Shown here piece after piece: positions 39,770 through 48,787 of a stretch of DNA of 64,000 nt; position 1 is the first letter of the stretch; each line of letters opens with the position of its first letter. The notes under the pieces are model-generated. The model had not been told where the DNA came from. It made no database searches and saw only the letters and a list, made by a program, of their open reading frames with translations. The position numbers were made by a program, and so were the translations under genes. The stretch comes from CAYNKA01 sp964397655. Lineage in GTDB: Bacteria; Spirochaetota; Spirochaetia; DTKZ01. Location of the stretch: the NCBI GenBank assembly GCA_964397655.1, contig CAYNKA010000010.1, positions 62,001 through 126,000 on the forward strand, in the 5' to 3' direction.

Positions 39770-40795
39770 TCACTCCTCTCCTTCCGCAGCCAGCTCTTCG
39801 AATTCCTCTTCCTCGACGTCCTCGAGCTTCTTGATGATCTGAACGGCCAGTTTCTTTCCCACGACGCCGGGCTTGCACAGGAATTTCGGCCTGTTACCGA
39901 CATTGAGAACCATCGGATCTCCGGCCCGGACATCGGGCAGCCGTATGACGTCTCCCAAAACGAGGGACAGTACTTCCCTTACCGTGAGGTTCATGCTGCC
40001 GATCTCCGCGACGACCATCACGTCCACGGTGGAGAGCCTCTCCCGTAGGATGTTGAGGTTTTCCGTCGTGGTCCCTCTCCTCACCGACGAATACCAATAC
40101 TGGGCCGAAAGTTTGGAAATGATGGGTTCGATGGTCAGATAGGGGATGCAGAAGTTCATCATGCCTTCCACCTCGCCGACCTTGGTTTCCAGCGTCACGA
40201 GCACGACCATTTCCGTGGGCGGAACGATCTGCGCGAACTGAGGATTGGTCTCGATCTGTCCCAGCCTGGGCCGAAGATCGATGACCTGACTCCACGCCTC
40301 GCGCATGTTCCCGAGGATTCTGACGATGATCCCTTCCATGACGGACTGCTCGATGTCGGTGAGGTCCCGCGTGACCTTCGCGCTCTCGCCCTGTCCCCCG
40401 AAGAGGCGGTCGATGATGGAAAAGGTGATGGCCGGGTCGATCTCCAGGATGGCGGAGCCCTTCAAGGGATCCATGTTGATGACGGCGAGCGTCGTGGGGT
40501 TCGGGATCGAGCGGATGAATTCCTCGTAGGTGAGCTGATCCACCGACGCAACGTGCACCTGCACGAGGCTTCTGAGCTGGGCGCTGAGCGAGGTGGTCGT
40601 GAGACGAGCGAAGGTCTCGTGCATGATCGAGACCGTCCTGATCTGTTCCTTCGAGAATTTATCGGGTCGCTTGAAATCGTAGATCTTGATCTTCCGCTGT
40701 TCGGTCGCCTGGTGGACCTCTTCGGTCTCGACGTCACCGGACGATATGGCGGTCAGAAGCTGATCTATTTCATCCTGAGACAGGACTTCAGTCAT
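39770..40795 (-). CDS. fliM: FliM, flagellar motor switch protein
   Basis: A 341-residue switch protein. The N-terminal CheY-P-binding peptide is SQDEIDQLL (residues 6-14). The middle domain contains QLRSLVQVHVASVDQLTYEEF (in pieces) and the GGxG motif seen as FGGQGE, and the C-terminal SpoA domain ends the chain. It links CheY-P signals to rotor reversal by joining FliG to FliN/FliY. Both fliM and the next gene encode an EIDxLL docking motif. An AT-rich 60-base gap precedes it. Confidence 0.96.
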   Translation of the reverse strand: MTEVLSQDEIDQLLTAISSGDVETEEVHQATEQRKIKIYDFKRPDKFSKEQIRTVSIMHETFARLTTTSLSAQLRSLVQVHVASVDQLTYEEFIRSIPNPTTLAVINMDPLKGSAILEIDPAITFSIIDRLFGGQGESAKVTRDLTDIEQSVMEGIIVRILGNMREAWSQVIDLRPRLGQIETNPQFAQIVPPTEMVVLVTLETKVGEVEGMMNFCIPYLTIEPIISKLSAQYWYSSVRRGTTTENLNILRERLSTVDVMVVAEIGSMNLTVREVLSLVLGDVIRLPDVRAGDPMVLNVGNRPKFLCKPGVVGKKLAVQIIKKLEDVEEEEFEELAAEGEE

Positions 40796-40831
40796 GCCGT
40801 GTCCGTTCCCCCCCTGGCTTACTTATACCCC

Positions 40832-40846
40832 ACTATAGTATATAGT
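40832..40846 (-). promoter_or_regulatory. AT-rich palindrome ACTATA-N3-TATAGT between fliL and fliM
   Basis: A perfect 6+6 inverted repeat inside an AT-rich island in an otherwise GC-rich cluster, about 40 bases before the fliM start. It includes TATACT, usable as a -10 box; no good -35 at 17 bases. It could be an internal promoter or operator. Confidence 0.35.
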
Positions 40847-40859
40847 TACATACTTTCCG

Positions 40860-41411
40860 CTAAAATTCAACTACGGTGAAGGAATCAAAGATCACTTTCC
40901 GCACCTTTCCGGCGGTCAGGATGTCGTTTATCTTGTCCCGAAGCTCGAGCTTGAGGTTGTCCTCGTTCTCCGGCCGGAGTTCGGAGCTTCTTTTCGACGT
41001 GAAGAACTGCCGGATGATGTCCCGGATCTGCGGCGTGCGGGCTATGAGTTCGGTCTGCATCTGCTTGTCCTGTTGCGGATAACCGAGCTTCACTTCGACC
41101 ATGACCGTCGTCGGTACCTCGTCGGCCGTTCTGCCGCGGATCTCGCCGACGTTTCCGTACCAGTCGTACATCGGTTCCTTGCCCGCGTAGTCCGTGGACA
41201 CCTGCTGACCGGTCATAGGCTGGTTGCCCCGGTTGAGGATGTTGACCGTTATCACGACCACCGTCACGATGAATATGATGGCTCCCAGGCCCAGGGCGGC
41301 CCACTTGAGTATCTGGATCACTATGCTCGGAAGAAATCCGACCTTTTTCGCGGCCTTTACCTGCTCGCCTACGCCGCCTTCCTCTTCGTTTTCGAACATT
41401 TCGTCAGACAT
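40860..41411 (-). CDS. fliL: FliL, stator-associated basal-body protein
   Basis: A 183-residue single-pass protein: acidic cytoplasmic N-terminus, a membrane helix (about residues 30-55), and a periplasmic domain with the conserved C-terminal pattern TPQIRDIIRQFFTSKRSSEL (in pieces) and FDSFTVVEF. FliL rings surround and stabilise the stator; in spirochaetes it affects periplasmic flagella orientation. The start at 41411 has AAGGAG upstream; a GTG six bases earlier is less likely. Confidence 0.92.
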   Translation of the reverse strand: MSDEMFENEEEGGVGEQVKAAKKVGFLPSIVIQILKWAALGLGAIIFIVTVVVITVNILNRGNQPMTGQQVSTDYAGKEPMYDWYGNVGEIRGRTADEVPTTVMVEVKLGYPQQDKQMQTELIARTPQIRDIIRQFFTSKRSSELRPENEDNLKLELRDKINDILTAGKVRKVIFDSFTVVEF

Positions 41412-41442
41412 GAACACTCCTTCCCGGCAATACCGAACAAAC

Positions 41443-42174
41443 CTAGAGATGCCCTTCCGTAAGAATCACCAGGTCGACACGCCGGTTATAAGCCCTCCCC
41501 TCGGGCGTATCTTCTTTCATGAGCGGAACCGTGTTCGCGAAACCGGCGGCTTGGAACCTCTGTTCGTCGACGCCGTACTCCACCAGTCGGTGCAATACGT
41601 TCACGGAACGCGCGGTGGAAAGCTCCCAGTTGCTTTTCCAGAGCCCCGCAGGATCCGTGGGCGAACCGTCCGTATGACCTTCGATCCGGACCTTCCTTCC
41701 GGCCAGCTCTTCCGAACTCAGAAGCTCCGACAGTTTCACCAAGGCGTTGCGCGACGTTTCCATGTCTATCTCCGCGCTGCCCGGCTTGAAGTAGGAATCC
41801 GCGGCGAGGGATATGATCAGGCCCCGCTCGTCCTCCTTCACCCGTATCTTCTTGGCGGAGATTTCGGGCTGAAAGACGGAGATGGCCCGTTTCCTCGACC
41901 TGTCCAGGGCCTTTCCCGCTTCCATGGAAGGCAGCGACATGACCGTGTTGCCGAGTTCCGCCAGCTTGCCGGTCTGAAGCGTGTTTCCGCCCGTGAACAT
42001 TCCGAGGCCCTGGAAGGACGCCAAGGCTATCCTGAGCTGGGTGACGTCGATCTCCGAAACGTTGAACATGAGAATGAAGAACGTGAGAAGCAGGGTAGTC
42101 ATGTCTCCGTACGTGACCATCCAGTCCGGAGTACCGCCCGAGCAGTCGCACTTTTTCGCTTTCTTCTCCGCCAT
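41443..42174 (-). CDS. motB: MotB, stator subunit
   Basis: A 243-residue protein with one membrane helix carrying the proton-binding Asp24 (YGDMTTLLLTFF), a plug-like segment, and a periplasmic OmpA/MotB peptidoglycan-binding domain (IEGHTDGSPTDP, ELSTARSVNVLHRLVEYG, NRRVDLVI). With MotA it forms the torque-generating unit anchored to the wall. It lies 12 bases downstream of motA. Confidence 0.95.
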   Translation of the reverse strand: MAEKKAKKCDCSGGTPDWMVTYGDMTTLLLTFFILMFNVSEIDVTQLRIALASFQGLGMFTGGNTLQTGKLAELGNTVMSLPSMEAGKALDRSRKRAISVFQPEISAKKIRVKEDERGLIISLAADSYFKPGSAEIDMETSRNALVKLSELLSSEELAGRKVRIEGHTDGSPTDPAGLWKSNWELSTARSVNVLHRLVEYGVDEQRFQAAGFANTVPLMKEDTPEGRAYNRRVDLVILTEGHL

Positions 42175-42186
42175 GCCTCGTCTCCG

Positions 42187-42969
42187 TCAATCCTTGGCAG
42201 ACTCCTGCCTGAGCGATTCCCTCTGCTTCGGCGGAAGGAAGGCTATGAGCTTCTCAAGCAGGATGCGGGGGTTGTCCCCCGCCTGGATCGAGAGGATTCC
42301 CTCTATCATGATCTCCTTGAGCAGGCTCTCGTCCTTGTTCCTGTCGTCGAGCTTGCCCTTTATGGGAATGAAAATGAGGTTCGCCATGATGGCGCCGTAG
42401 AACGTCGTGATGAGGGCGACCGCCATGTTGGGGCCGATGGCCGCCTTGTCCTCCAGGTTCGCGAGCATGGCGACGAGGCCGATGAGGGTGCCGATCATTC
42501 CGAAGGCCGGAGCGAGTTTGCCCCAGTCGTCGTAAACCTTTGCAGCGGTAGCGTGGCGTTCCTGGATCTGGTTGAGTTCGCCGAAAAGGATGCTCTTGAT
42601 GATTTCGGGATCCGTCCCGTCTACCACCAGCTGGATGCCCTTGCGCATGAACTCGTCGTCGAGTTCCTGGACGTTGTCCTCGAGGGCGAGGAGACCTTCC
42701 CTGCGTGCACGTTCCGAGAATTCCACGAGGATGCGGACTATCTTTTCCGTCTCGAGCTTCGGGACCTTCATGGCGATGCTGAAGTATTTCCCCAATGAAA
42801 GCACCCTGGCGATGGGGGTTCCGACGATCAAGGCGCAGGTCGACCCGATGATCGTGATGAACATGGAAGGGACGTCCCAGTAGAGGATCGGCGAAGCGCC
42901 GCCGATGAAGATACTGAGAACAATCGCAAGGAACCCGCCGATGATACCGCCTATCGTTCCGATGTCCAT
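42187..42969 (-). CDS. motA: MotA, stator ion-channel subunit
   Basis: A 260-residue protein with four hydrophobic helices and a cytoplasmic loop that contacts FliG (region LALEDNVQELDDEFMRKGI, in pieces). The signature FGMIGTLIGLVAMLANL lies in the third helix. It pairs with MotB to turn the ion gradient into rotation. Five bases separate it from flbD. Confidence 0.95.
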   Translation of the reverse strand: MDIGTIGGIIGGFLAIVLSIFIGGASPILYWDVPSMFITIIGSTCALIVGTPIARVLSLGKYFSIAMKVPKLETEKIVRILVEFSERARREGLLALEDNVQELDDEFMRKGIQLVVDGTDPEIIKSILFGELNQIQERHATAAKVYDDWGKLAPAFGMIGTLIGLVAMLANLEDKAAIGPNMAVALITTFYGAIMANLIFIPIKGKLDDRNKDESLLKEIMIEGILSIQAGDNPRILLEKLIAFLPPKQRESLRQESAKD

Positions 42970-42975
42970 GCAGCC

Positions 42976-43173
42976 TTACTCCTCGTTCTTGAACGCCCCG
43001 ATCTGTTTTCGGTAGTCCACGATCTCGTTAAAAACGGACTGGTAGTCCTCGAGGACTACCAGTCTTTTGCCCGACAGCATGACGAGCGTCGTATCGGGAT
43101 TCGATTCGATGTATTCGATCTGATGGGGGTTTACGTAGTAGGTCTTCCCATCAAGCCGCGTTACCTTTATCAT
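42976..43173 (-). CDS. flbD: FlbD, small flagellar protein
   Basis: A 65-residue protein of the FlbD (swrD-like) family beginning MIKVTRLDGKTYYVNPHQIEYIE, broken after the conserved NPHQIE core. The Bacillus relative SwrD increases stator power; spirochaetal FlbD sits between flgE and motA as here. Cytoplasmic, no membrane segment. Confidence 0.92.
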   Translation of the reverse strand: MIKVTRLDGKTYYVNPHQIEYIESNPDTTLVMLSGKRLVVLEDYQSVFNEIVDYRKQIGAFKNEE

Positions 43174-43190
43174 TCAGCGATTCTACTCCC

Positions 43191-44579
43191 TTACCGCTTG
43201 AGTGTTAAGAGTTCCTGAAGCATCTGGTCGGAGGTCTGAATGGTCCGGGAACTGGCCTGGAAACCGCGCTGAGTCACGATCATGTCGGTGAACTGCTCGG
43301 CGAGGTCTACGTTGCTCATTTCCAGGGTGCCCGCGATGATCTTCCCCTTCCCCGCTATGCCGGACGGCCCGACGTTCGCGGCACCCGAGTTGTTCGTCAT
43401 CGCGTAGGTGGAATCGCCGGCCTTCTCGAGCCCGTTCGGGTTCACGAAGCTCGCCATGGCCACCTGGCCGAGGAGGCGGTTGTTCCCGTTCGAGAAGACG
43501 CCCGTGATCTGGCCGGACTGGTCGATCTTGAAGCCTTCCATATATCCCATGCCGTAGCCGTCCTGCTTGAACACCTTCGTTGAGCTCTTTTCCGCGAACT
43601 GGGTGACCGTGTTCACGACGTTTCCGACCGTGCCGAGGTTGAGGTTGAAGTTCTGCCTCACCTGGGCACCGCCCGCGCCCGGAGCGGTTCCCGGTACGTT
43701 GAATCCGACCTGGACTTGCAGGGCCCCGTTGTTCAATCTGTTTCCGCCCTGTCCTTCCACCGCCTGCAGAGTCCCGAGGTTGCTGAACTCGACGACGAAA
43801 TTGTTGCCGCCGGCAGCGCCCGCGGGCCCAACGGCCACCTGGGTATTGATGTTCTCGGCGCCCGGATCCACGGTCACGGCGGCATTCCAACGGTTCGGTT
43901 CGCCGACGCGCTTCGTAAAATCGACCCTGAGGGTGTGGATGTTCCCGAAGGAATCGTAAATGTCGAAGTTCGTGGACCAGGTCCCTTCCTGGACCGCCTG
44001 GGGTCCTGCCCCCTGCGGAATCTCGGCCGTGCGCTTGTCGAGGTTACAGGCGAGGAACACCTCCCTGGTGGCCTGGGCCGGGTCCTTCGACCCCACCGGG
44101 ATATTGAGATCGCCCACGGCCTCGGAGGTGTTCACGAAGGTGTTGCCTCCTTCCGTCTTCGCGGCCCAACCCTGCACCCTCATGCCGTTCGCGGGATTCA
44201 CGAGCTGTCCGTTCTCGTCCAGTCCGAAGGATCCAGCGCGGGAGTAAAGCTGCTTGTTGCCGGTGCGCATGATGAAGAACCCGTCGCCCTGGATGGCGAG
44301 GTCGGTCATGACGCCCGTGGTCTGGAGCGAACCCTGGGTGTGGATGGTGTCGATCGAAGCTATGTTCATCCCGAGCCCGACCTGCTTCGGGTTCACGCCG
44401 CCCACCTCGTCGTTCGGCCGGGCGGCTCCCGACATGCTCTGCGAGATGAGATCGTTGAAATTCACCCGCCCCTTCTTGAATCCGATGGTGTTGACGTTGG
44501 CTATGTTGTTGCCCAGCACGTCCATGCGGACCTGGTGGTTCTGCAGGCCGGAAACTCCGGAAAACAATGAACGCATCAT
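43191..44579 (-). CDS. flgE: FlgE, flagellar hook protein with lysinoalanine-crosslink residues
   Basis: A 462-residue hook protein with the N-terminal rod-type helix (GVSGLQNHQVRMDVLGNNIAN, split) and the C-terminal VDLAEQFTDMIVTQRGFQAS helix. Spirochaete hooks are covalently joined by a lysinoalanine bond between a Lys and a Cys of neighbouring subunits, described for T. denticola as Lys165 and Cys178. Here, counted from the first Met, Lys165 (codon 44085-44087) and Cys178 (codon 44046-44048), followed by Asn179, are present, and Cys178 is the only cysteine in the protein. AAGGAGG precedes the two adjacent ATG codons. Confidence 0.96.
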   Translation of the reverse strand: MMRSLFSGVSGLQNHQVRMDVLGNNIANVNTIGFKKGRVNFNDLISQSMSGAARPNDEVGGVNPKQVGLGMNIASIDTIHTQGSLQTTGVMTDLAIQGDGFFIMRTGNKQLYSRAGSFGLDENGQLVNPANGMRVQGWAAKTEGGNTFVNTSEAVGDLNIPVGSKDPAQATREVFLACNLDKRTAEIPQGAGPQAVQEGTWSTNFDIYDSFGNIHTLRVDFTKRVGEPNRWNAAVTVDPGAENINTQVAVGPAGAAGGNNFVVEFSNLGTLQAVEGQGGNRLNNGALQVQVGFNVPGTAPGAGGAQVRQNFNLNLGTVGNVVNTVTQFAEKSSTKVFKQDGYGMGYMEGFKIDQSGQITGVFSNGNNRLLGQVAMASFVNPNGLEKAGDSTYAMTNNSGAANVGPSGIAGKGKIIAGTLEMSNVDLAEQFTDMIVTQRGFQASSRTIQTSDQMLQELLTLKR

Positions 44580-44594
44580 AGAGGTTCGTCCTCC

Positions 44595-45029
44595 TTAACC
44601 TTTCACTCGTTTGACTTGGCTGTAATCGTAGTATTTGCCGTCGATGAGGACCTGGGGATAATCCCCCCCGGTGACCTCCTTCACGATCCCGGTCACGACC
44701 TGATCGCCCTGATGGATCTCCACCGTCTTCCCGAGAAGGTTCATCGCTTGGCTGGCGGCGATGAGGTTGACGACCTTGGAGAACTCCTTGTTGAGATTCG
44801 TCATCTGTTCGAGCGACGAGAATTGCGCCATCTGGGATACGAACTCCCGGTCTTCCATGGGCTGCGTGGGGTCCTGATGGGACAGCTGGGTGACGAGTAT
44901 CTTGAGAAAATCGTCCTTGTCCAGCGTATTCTTGATTTCCCGGCCGTTCTGGAGTGCCTTGTTGTAAGCGTCGACCTTGGACTGGAGCTTCGTATAATCC
45001 GCGCCGCTGATAAGATTCGAGGGATCCAT
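44595..45029 (-). CDS. flgD: FlgD, hook-capping protein
   Basis: A 144-residue hook cap, short like other spirochaetal FlgD. The family signature is DFLKILVTQLSHQDPTQPMED (split) with QMAQFSSLEQM following. It caps the growing hook so FlgE subunits can fold in place, then leaves. Long FlgD forms have Ig-like domains; only the core and a small C-terminal beta region are present here. It lies 15 bases before flgE. Confidence 0.95.
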   Translation of the reverse strand: MDPSNLISGADYTKLQSKVDAYNKALQNGREIKNTLDKDDFLKILVTQLSHQDPTQPMEDREFVSQMAQFSSLEQMTNLNKEFSKVVNLIAASQAMNLLGKTVEIHQGDQVVTGIVKEVTGGDYPQVLIDGKYYDYSQVKRVKG

Positions 45030-45040
45030 TTCGTCCTCCC

Positions 45041-46297
45041 CTACACCATGATGTTCACCGAGTTCGAGGCGTAATATTTCAGCGCCTCCACGCGGGGAAC
45101 GCTCCGTTCAAGCTCCGCGGCCTTTCTGCCGTCAGCGAGCTTCGGAGACTCTCTTTCGGAACGTCCCTCCCCGCCGTTCCCCACAGAAACGTCGAGGTTT
45201 CCGAGTTCGAACCCGCTCTCGCGGAAAGCGGCCGCGAGATCCTGGAGGTTCTGCTCGAAAGCCTCTCTCACAGTAGAATTTTCGACAAGAATGCGGCCGT
45301 CTATTAGGCGATCCTGAAGATGAAGCCTGATTCTTACCTCTCCCAGCCTCTCCGGCTTGAGAATCAGCCGGATTTCGCCCTCGTCCCTGTCCCTGAGCAC
45401 GATTCTCGCGCTCCGGACCACGGACGCGTTGCCGTCCTCTTTGAGCTGTTTCAGGATCTGGGAGGAAACCTCCCGCGCTTCCCTGCCGTCTCGGAAATGC
45501 TTTTCGTCCGCGACCCTTTCGAGAACGCCCGACCTGTCGGTCACGCGGAGCTCGAAGGTTTCCTTCGGACCGTCCTTTTTCTGATCGTCCGCGGCCGCGA
45601 GGGGCACGGCATCCTTCTGCTCGAACCGCTCCGGCGCGGCGCCTTCCTTCGGCTTTTCCTTGAGTTTTTCCCTGAGCCGTTCCATCCTCGAGTCCCTCGG
45701 GCTCTTGGAGACTCTGGGGGCCTCGTCTTTGGCCTTCGGCGGTCTGTTCGCCTTGTTCGGGGAAAACTGCTCTCCCTCTCCTTTGGATCCGATCCCGGCG
45801 AAAAGCCCGATTCCGGCCGGGGCGGCCTTGTCGCCGACTTTCTCCTTTCCCGCGGTTCGCGCGGACACGGAGACGGCGCCGCTTTTTTCGCCCACGGCCC
45901 CCTGCTTTCCCGGTGCGACGATGTCCCGATAGTCCCGCAAGGACACGGCGGCTGCATCGGGACGAAAGCCCGATTCCGCGCCTTTTTCGGCCGCGGGGGA
46001 CTTTTCGTTCTTAGCCTTGACTGCGCGTTTCGAATCCGCTTCGGAGGAAGGCCCTTCCCGCCTGCCCGCGCGCTTTTCCGCCTGCGCGGAGCCTTTCTCC
46101 GCCGGTTTCTCCGGCGATTTCGCGGCCTCGCCAGGTCCGCCCTTCATCGCCTTCACGGCCTTAGCCAGGATCGACGAAAAGCTCTCACCCATTCGGCCCG
46201 ATGAACCGAAGACGCCGTTCGTTCCGACGGACTTGGGCTTGCCGGTTTTCCGGGGCTTGAGTCCGGGGGAAGAAGGTTCCGTCTTCAACTGTACCAC
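45041..46297 (-). CDS. fliK: FliK, hook-length control protein
   Basis: A 418-residue protein. The first 260 residues are low-complexity and rich in Lys/Glu/Ala/Pro, as expected for the molecular ruler part. Residues about 300-385 form the Flg_hook domain that signals FlhB, with LKPERLGEVRIRLHLQDRLI (split) and the helix VREAFEQNLQDLAAAFRESG. It is exported during hook growth. It lies between flbB and flgD as in Borrelia. Confidence 0.9.
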   Translation of the reverse strand: MVQLKTEPSSPGLKPRKTGKPKSVGTNGVFGSSGRMGESFSSILAKAVKAMKGGPGEAAKSPEKPAEKGSAQAEKRAGRREGPSSEADSKRAVKAKNEKSPAAEKGAESGFRPDAAAVSLRDYRDIVAPGKQGAVGEKSGAVSVSARTAGKEKVGDKAAPAGIGLFAGIGSKGEGEQFSPNKANRPPKAKDEAPRVSKSPRDSRMERLREKLKEKPKEGAAPERFEQKDAVPLAAADDQKKDGPKETFELRVTDRSGVLERVADEKHFRDGREAREVSSQILKQLKEDGNASVVRSARIVLRDRDEGEIRLILKPERLGEVRIRLHLQDRLIDGRILVENSTVREAFEQNLQDLAAAFRESGFELGNLDVSVGNGGEGRSERESPKLADGRKAAELERSVPRVEALKYYASNSVNIMV

Positions 46298-46325
46298 GAG
46301 GTACCTCCTCGCTCCCCGGCTTCGA

Positions 46326-46949
46326 TCAGCTTTGAGGTTTCACCGCCATTTTTCGCATGATCACGGCGGATCGTTCCGGGGGCATCAGGGACAACCAGTA
46401 GGCAACGACCGAATCCTCCCCCGCGGCCTTCGCGAGCAGTTCCACCGTACGCAGGTGATCGATCATGTCCTGGTCGTCCATCTTGAGAAGAATCGCGACC
46501 GCCTGTGCCGGCGGCATGCCGTTCAGCTTCTTCGCGTTCTCCTCTATGTTCGTCTTTTTATTGTCGTACAGTCTGACGCGTTCATTAAACGATTTTTCCT
46601 GGTCCTGGATCGCCTTTTTCCGCTCTTCGATTTCGGCGCTTTTCTGGTCGATCTCTTTTTCCTTGGATTTCAGGCTCTCGTCGACCTTCTTCGCATCCTC
46701 GGCCTGCAGTTCGACCGCCTCCTTGAGCTTCCCGATCCGCTCCAGATCGAGAAGATACTCGGATTCGGGGCTCTCCACCTTGCTTCTGCTCCGAATCCCC
46801 ACGAATTTCAGCACCGGAGCCAGCCGATCCTTCGCGTCGATGATGCCGAGGTAATCGAACCAGAGGAGCCCACCCGCAAGAAGTACGAAGACGAGAAGCA
46901 TGAGAACCATAATGCGCGGAGCCGCGCCGACCCTTCCGTAGCGTGCCAT
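46326..46949 (-). CDS. flbB: FlbB, spirochaetal collar protein
   Basis: A 207-residue bitopic protein: one membrane helix (about residues 13-33), a long charged coiled coil (about 75-135) and a C-terminal MgtE-N-like helical domain with NGMPPAQAVAILLKMDDQDM (split) and LMPPERSAVIMRKM. This is the layout of FlbB, the base of the spirochaete-specific flagellar collar that recruits stators. Its position between fliJ and fliK agrees. Confidence 0.9.
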   Translation of the reverse strand: MARYGRVGAAPRIMVLMLLVFVLLAGGLLWFDYLGIIDAKDRLAPVLKFVGIRSRSKVESPESEYLLDLERIGKLKEAVELQAEDAKKVDESLKSKEKEIDQKSAEIEERKKAIQDQEKSFNERVRLYDNKKTNIEENAKKLNGMPPAQAVAILLKMDDQDMIDHLRTVELLAKAAGEDSVVAYWLSLMPPERSAVIMRKMAVKPQS

Positions 46950-46952
46950 GAC

Positions 46953-47408
46953 CTACCCCTTCTCTCCGGTATGCGCGGACCGGATCCTGAGCTGAGCCCC
47001 GATCTCGTCGAGCGCTTTTCCTTCTTCCTTGAGCTGAAGCCTGTAATATTCCTCGGACTTCCGCTCCTTGAGCTTTTCGAGGATCTTCCGGTTCCTCGAT
47101 GCCGCGAGGTATTCCCTGTTGACCTCTTCCCGTTCCTTCATCCTCTTCTCGAGTTCGGTTTTCGCGGTCTTTGCCTCGGCATCGAGCCTCCTGATATACT
47201 CGTTTCTCGCGTACAGTTCCGAAAGTCCGTAGGGGAGTCCTCCTACCGAACAGGCGGAATTCGCCTCTCTCTCGGAGGCCAATTCCCTCAAGCGTCCTTC
47301 GAGGCGGACGCAATGCCCGGAAACCTCCGCGAGCCTGAGCTCCCAGGTCCTTTCGTGGTATCGGCGGATCCTGAGAAGCTCCTCGAGTCGGAACCTAAAT
47401 CTCCTCAT
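46953..47408 (-). CDS. fliJ: FliJ, export chaperone escort
   Basis: A 151-residue, almost wholly helical coiled-coil protein beginning MRRFRFRLEELLRIRRY, as in FliJ. FliJ stands in the centre of the FliI hexamer and links it to FlhA. Its first 14 bases overlap the end of fliI in another frame. Sequence conservation in this family is low, so the call rests on size, coiled coil, N-terminus and position. Confidence 0.85.
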   Translation of the reverse strand: MRRFRFRLEELLRIRRYHERTWELRLAEVSGHCVRLEGRLRELASEREANSACSVGGLPYGLSELYARNEYIRRLDAEAKTAKTELEKRMKEREEVNREYLAASRNRKILEKLKERKSEEYYRLQLKEEGKALDEIGAQLRIRSAHTGEKG

Positions 47409-48750
47409 CTTCGTCCGCCTCCTCGGCCTCCGCCTTCTTCAGGGCTCCTGAAATCTCGAGAACCCGGGATCTCGTGTCCTCGAGCGGGGCCTTCTCCGCG
47501 ATGTCCTGGCGGAGGAAGTCCCGGATGGTCGGCATGATCGAGATCGCCTCGTCGATCTCCGGGTTCGTCCCCCGGACGTAGGCTCCGACGTTGATGAGGT
47601 CCTCGGCCTCGGAGTAGACCGCCATCATCCTGCGTATGTAATCAGAGCTCCGGCGCACGTCTTCGGGCGCGACCTTGGTAGCGAGGCGCGATATGGAGGC
47701 GAGCACGTCCACCGCGGGATACTGGGATCTCTGGGCCAGCTTCCGGCTGAGCACGAGGTGGCCGTCGAGGATGCCGCGCACGGCGTCCGCCACGGGCTCG
47801 TCCATGTCGTCCCCTTCCACCAGGATGGTGTAGAAGCCGGTGATGGTTCCCTTGTCCGAAGTTCCGCAGCGCTCGAGCAGCTTCGGAAGGGTGGAGAAGA
47901 CCGACGGGGTGAAGCCCCGGGTAGCGGGGGCCTCGCCGATCGCGAGCCCGATCTCGCGCTGGGAACGGGCGAACCTCGTCACCGAATCGAAGAGCAGCAT
48001 GACGTCCTTGCCCTGGTCGCGGAAGAACTCGGCGATGGCCGTTGCGACGTAAGCGCCCTTCATCCTCGCCATGGGCGGCGTGTTCGACGTGGACACCACG
48101 AGGACGGACCTCGCGAGGCCTTCCTCGCCGAGATCGTTCTCGATGAACTCCTTCACTTCCCTTCCGCGCTCGCCTATGAGGGCGATGACGTTCACGTCCG
48201 CCTTCGTGTTGCGCGCTATCATCCCGAGGAGCGTGGATTTTCCGACCCCGCTCCCGGAGAAGATTCCGAGCCTCTGGCCCTTCCCTATGGCCACGAGGCC
48301 GTCGATCGCCCGAACGCCCGTCTCGATCTGTTCGGTTATCCTCCGCCTGGTGAGAACGTCCGGCGGCCTGTTGAAGGCCGGGTAGAAGACCGAGCTGCCG
48401 ACCTCTCCCTTTCCGTCGATGGGATTGCCGAGGCAGTCGAGTACCCTGCCCAGAAGGCGTTCGGAGACCGGGACCTTGAGCCCGTCCCCGGTCGCTATGA
48501 CCCTGCACCCGACCTCTATGCCCTCGGTTTCCGTGAAACTCATGAGTTGGACGTGGGATCCACGGAGCCCGACGACCTCGGCAGGGATCTCCGCCGACCT
48601 TTTCGGGACCTGGATACGGCAGATTTCGCCGACGATGGCCTGCGGTCCCTGGGTTTCTATGAGTTGCCCCTGTACTTTCTGGACGCGGCCGGCGAACAGG
48701 ATCGGATCGAAACCGTCCACGACCGCGCAATACTTGTCGAACTGATTCAA
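47395..48750 (-). CDS. fliI: FliI, flagellum-specific export ATPase
   Basis: A 451-residue F1-like ATPase. Walker A is GSGVGKST (about 165-172), Walker B is in VMLLFDSVTRFA, and the family signature PSVFSTLPKLLERCG is present. It loads and energises export substrates at the base of the flagellum together with FliH and FliJ. It lies 37 bases after fliH. Confidence 0.96.
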   Translation of the reverse strand: MNQFDKYCAVVDGFDPILFAGRVQKVQGQLIETQGPQAIVGEICRIQVPKRSAEIPAEVVGLRGSHVQLMSFTETEGIEVGCRVIATGDGLKVPVSERLLGRVLDCLGNPIDGKGEVGSSVFYPAFNRPPDVLTRRRITEQIETGVRAIDGLVAIGKGQRLGIFSGSGVGKSTLLGMIARNTKADVNVIALIGERGREVKEFIENDLGEEGLARSVLVVSTSNTPPMARMKGAYVATAIAEFFRDQGKDVMLLFDSVTRFARSQREIGLAIGEAPATRGFTPSVFSTLPKLLERCGTSDKGTITGFYTILVEGDDMDEPVADAVRGILDGHLVLSRKLAQRSQYPAVDVLASISRLATKVAPEDVRRSSDYIRRMMAVYSEAEDLINVGAYVRGTNPEIDEAISIMPTIRDFLRQDIAEKAPLEDTRSRVLEISGALKKAEAEEADEDEEI

Positions 48751-48787
48751 AGCGCTCCCCTCCCTCGAGCAACGCCTCGGAAAGAAA

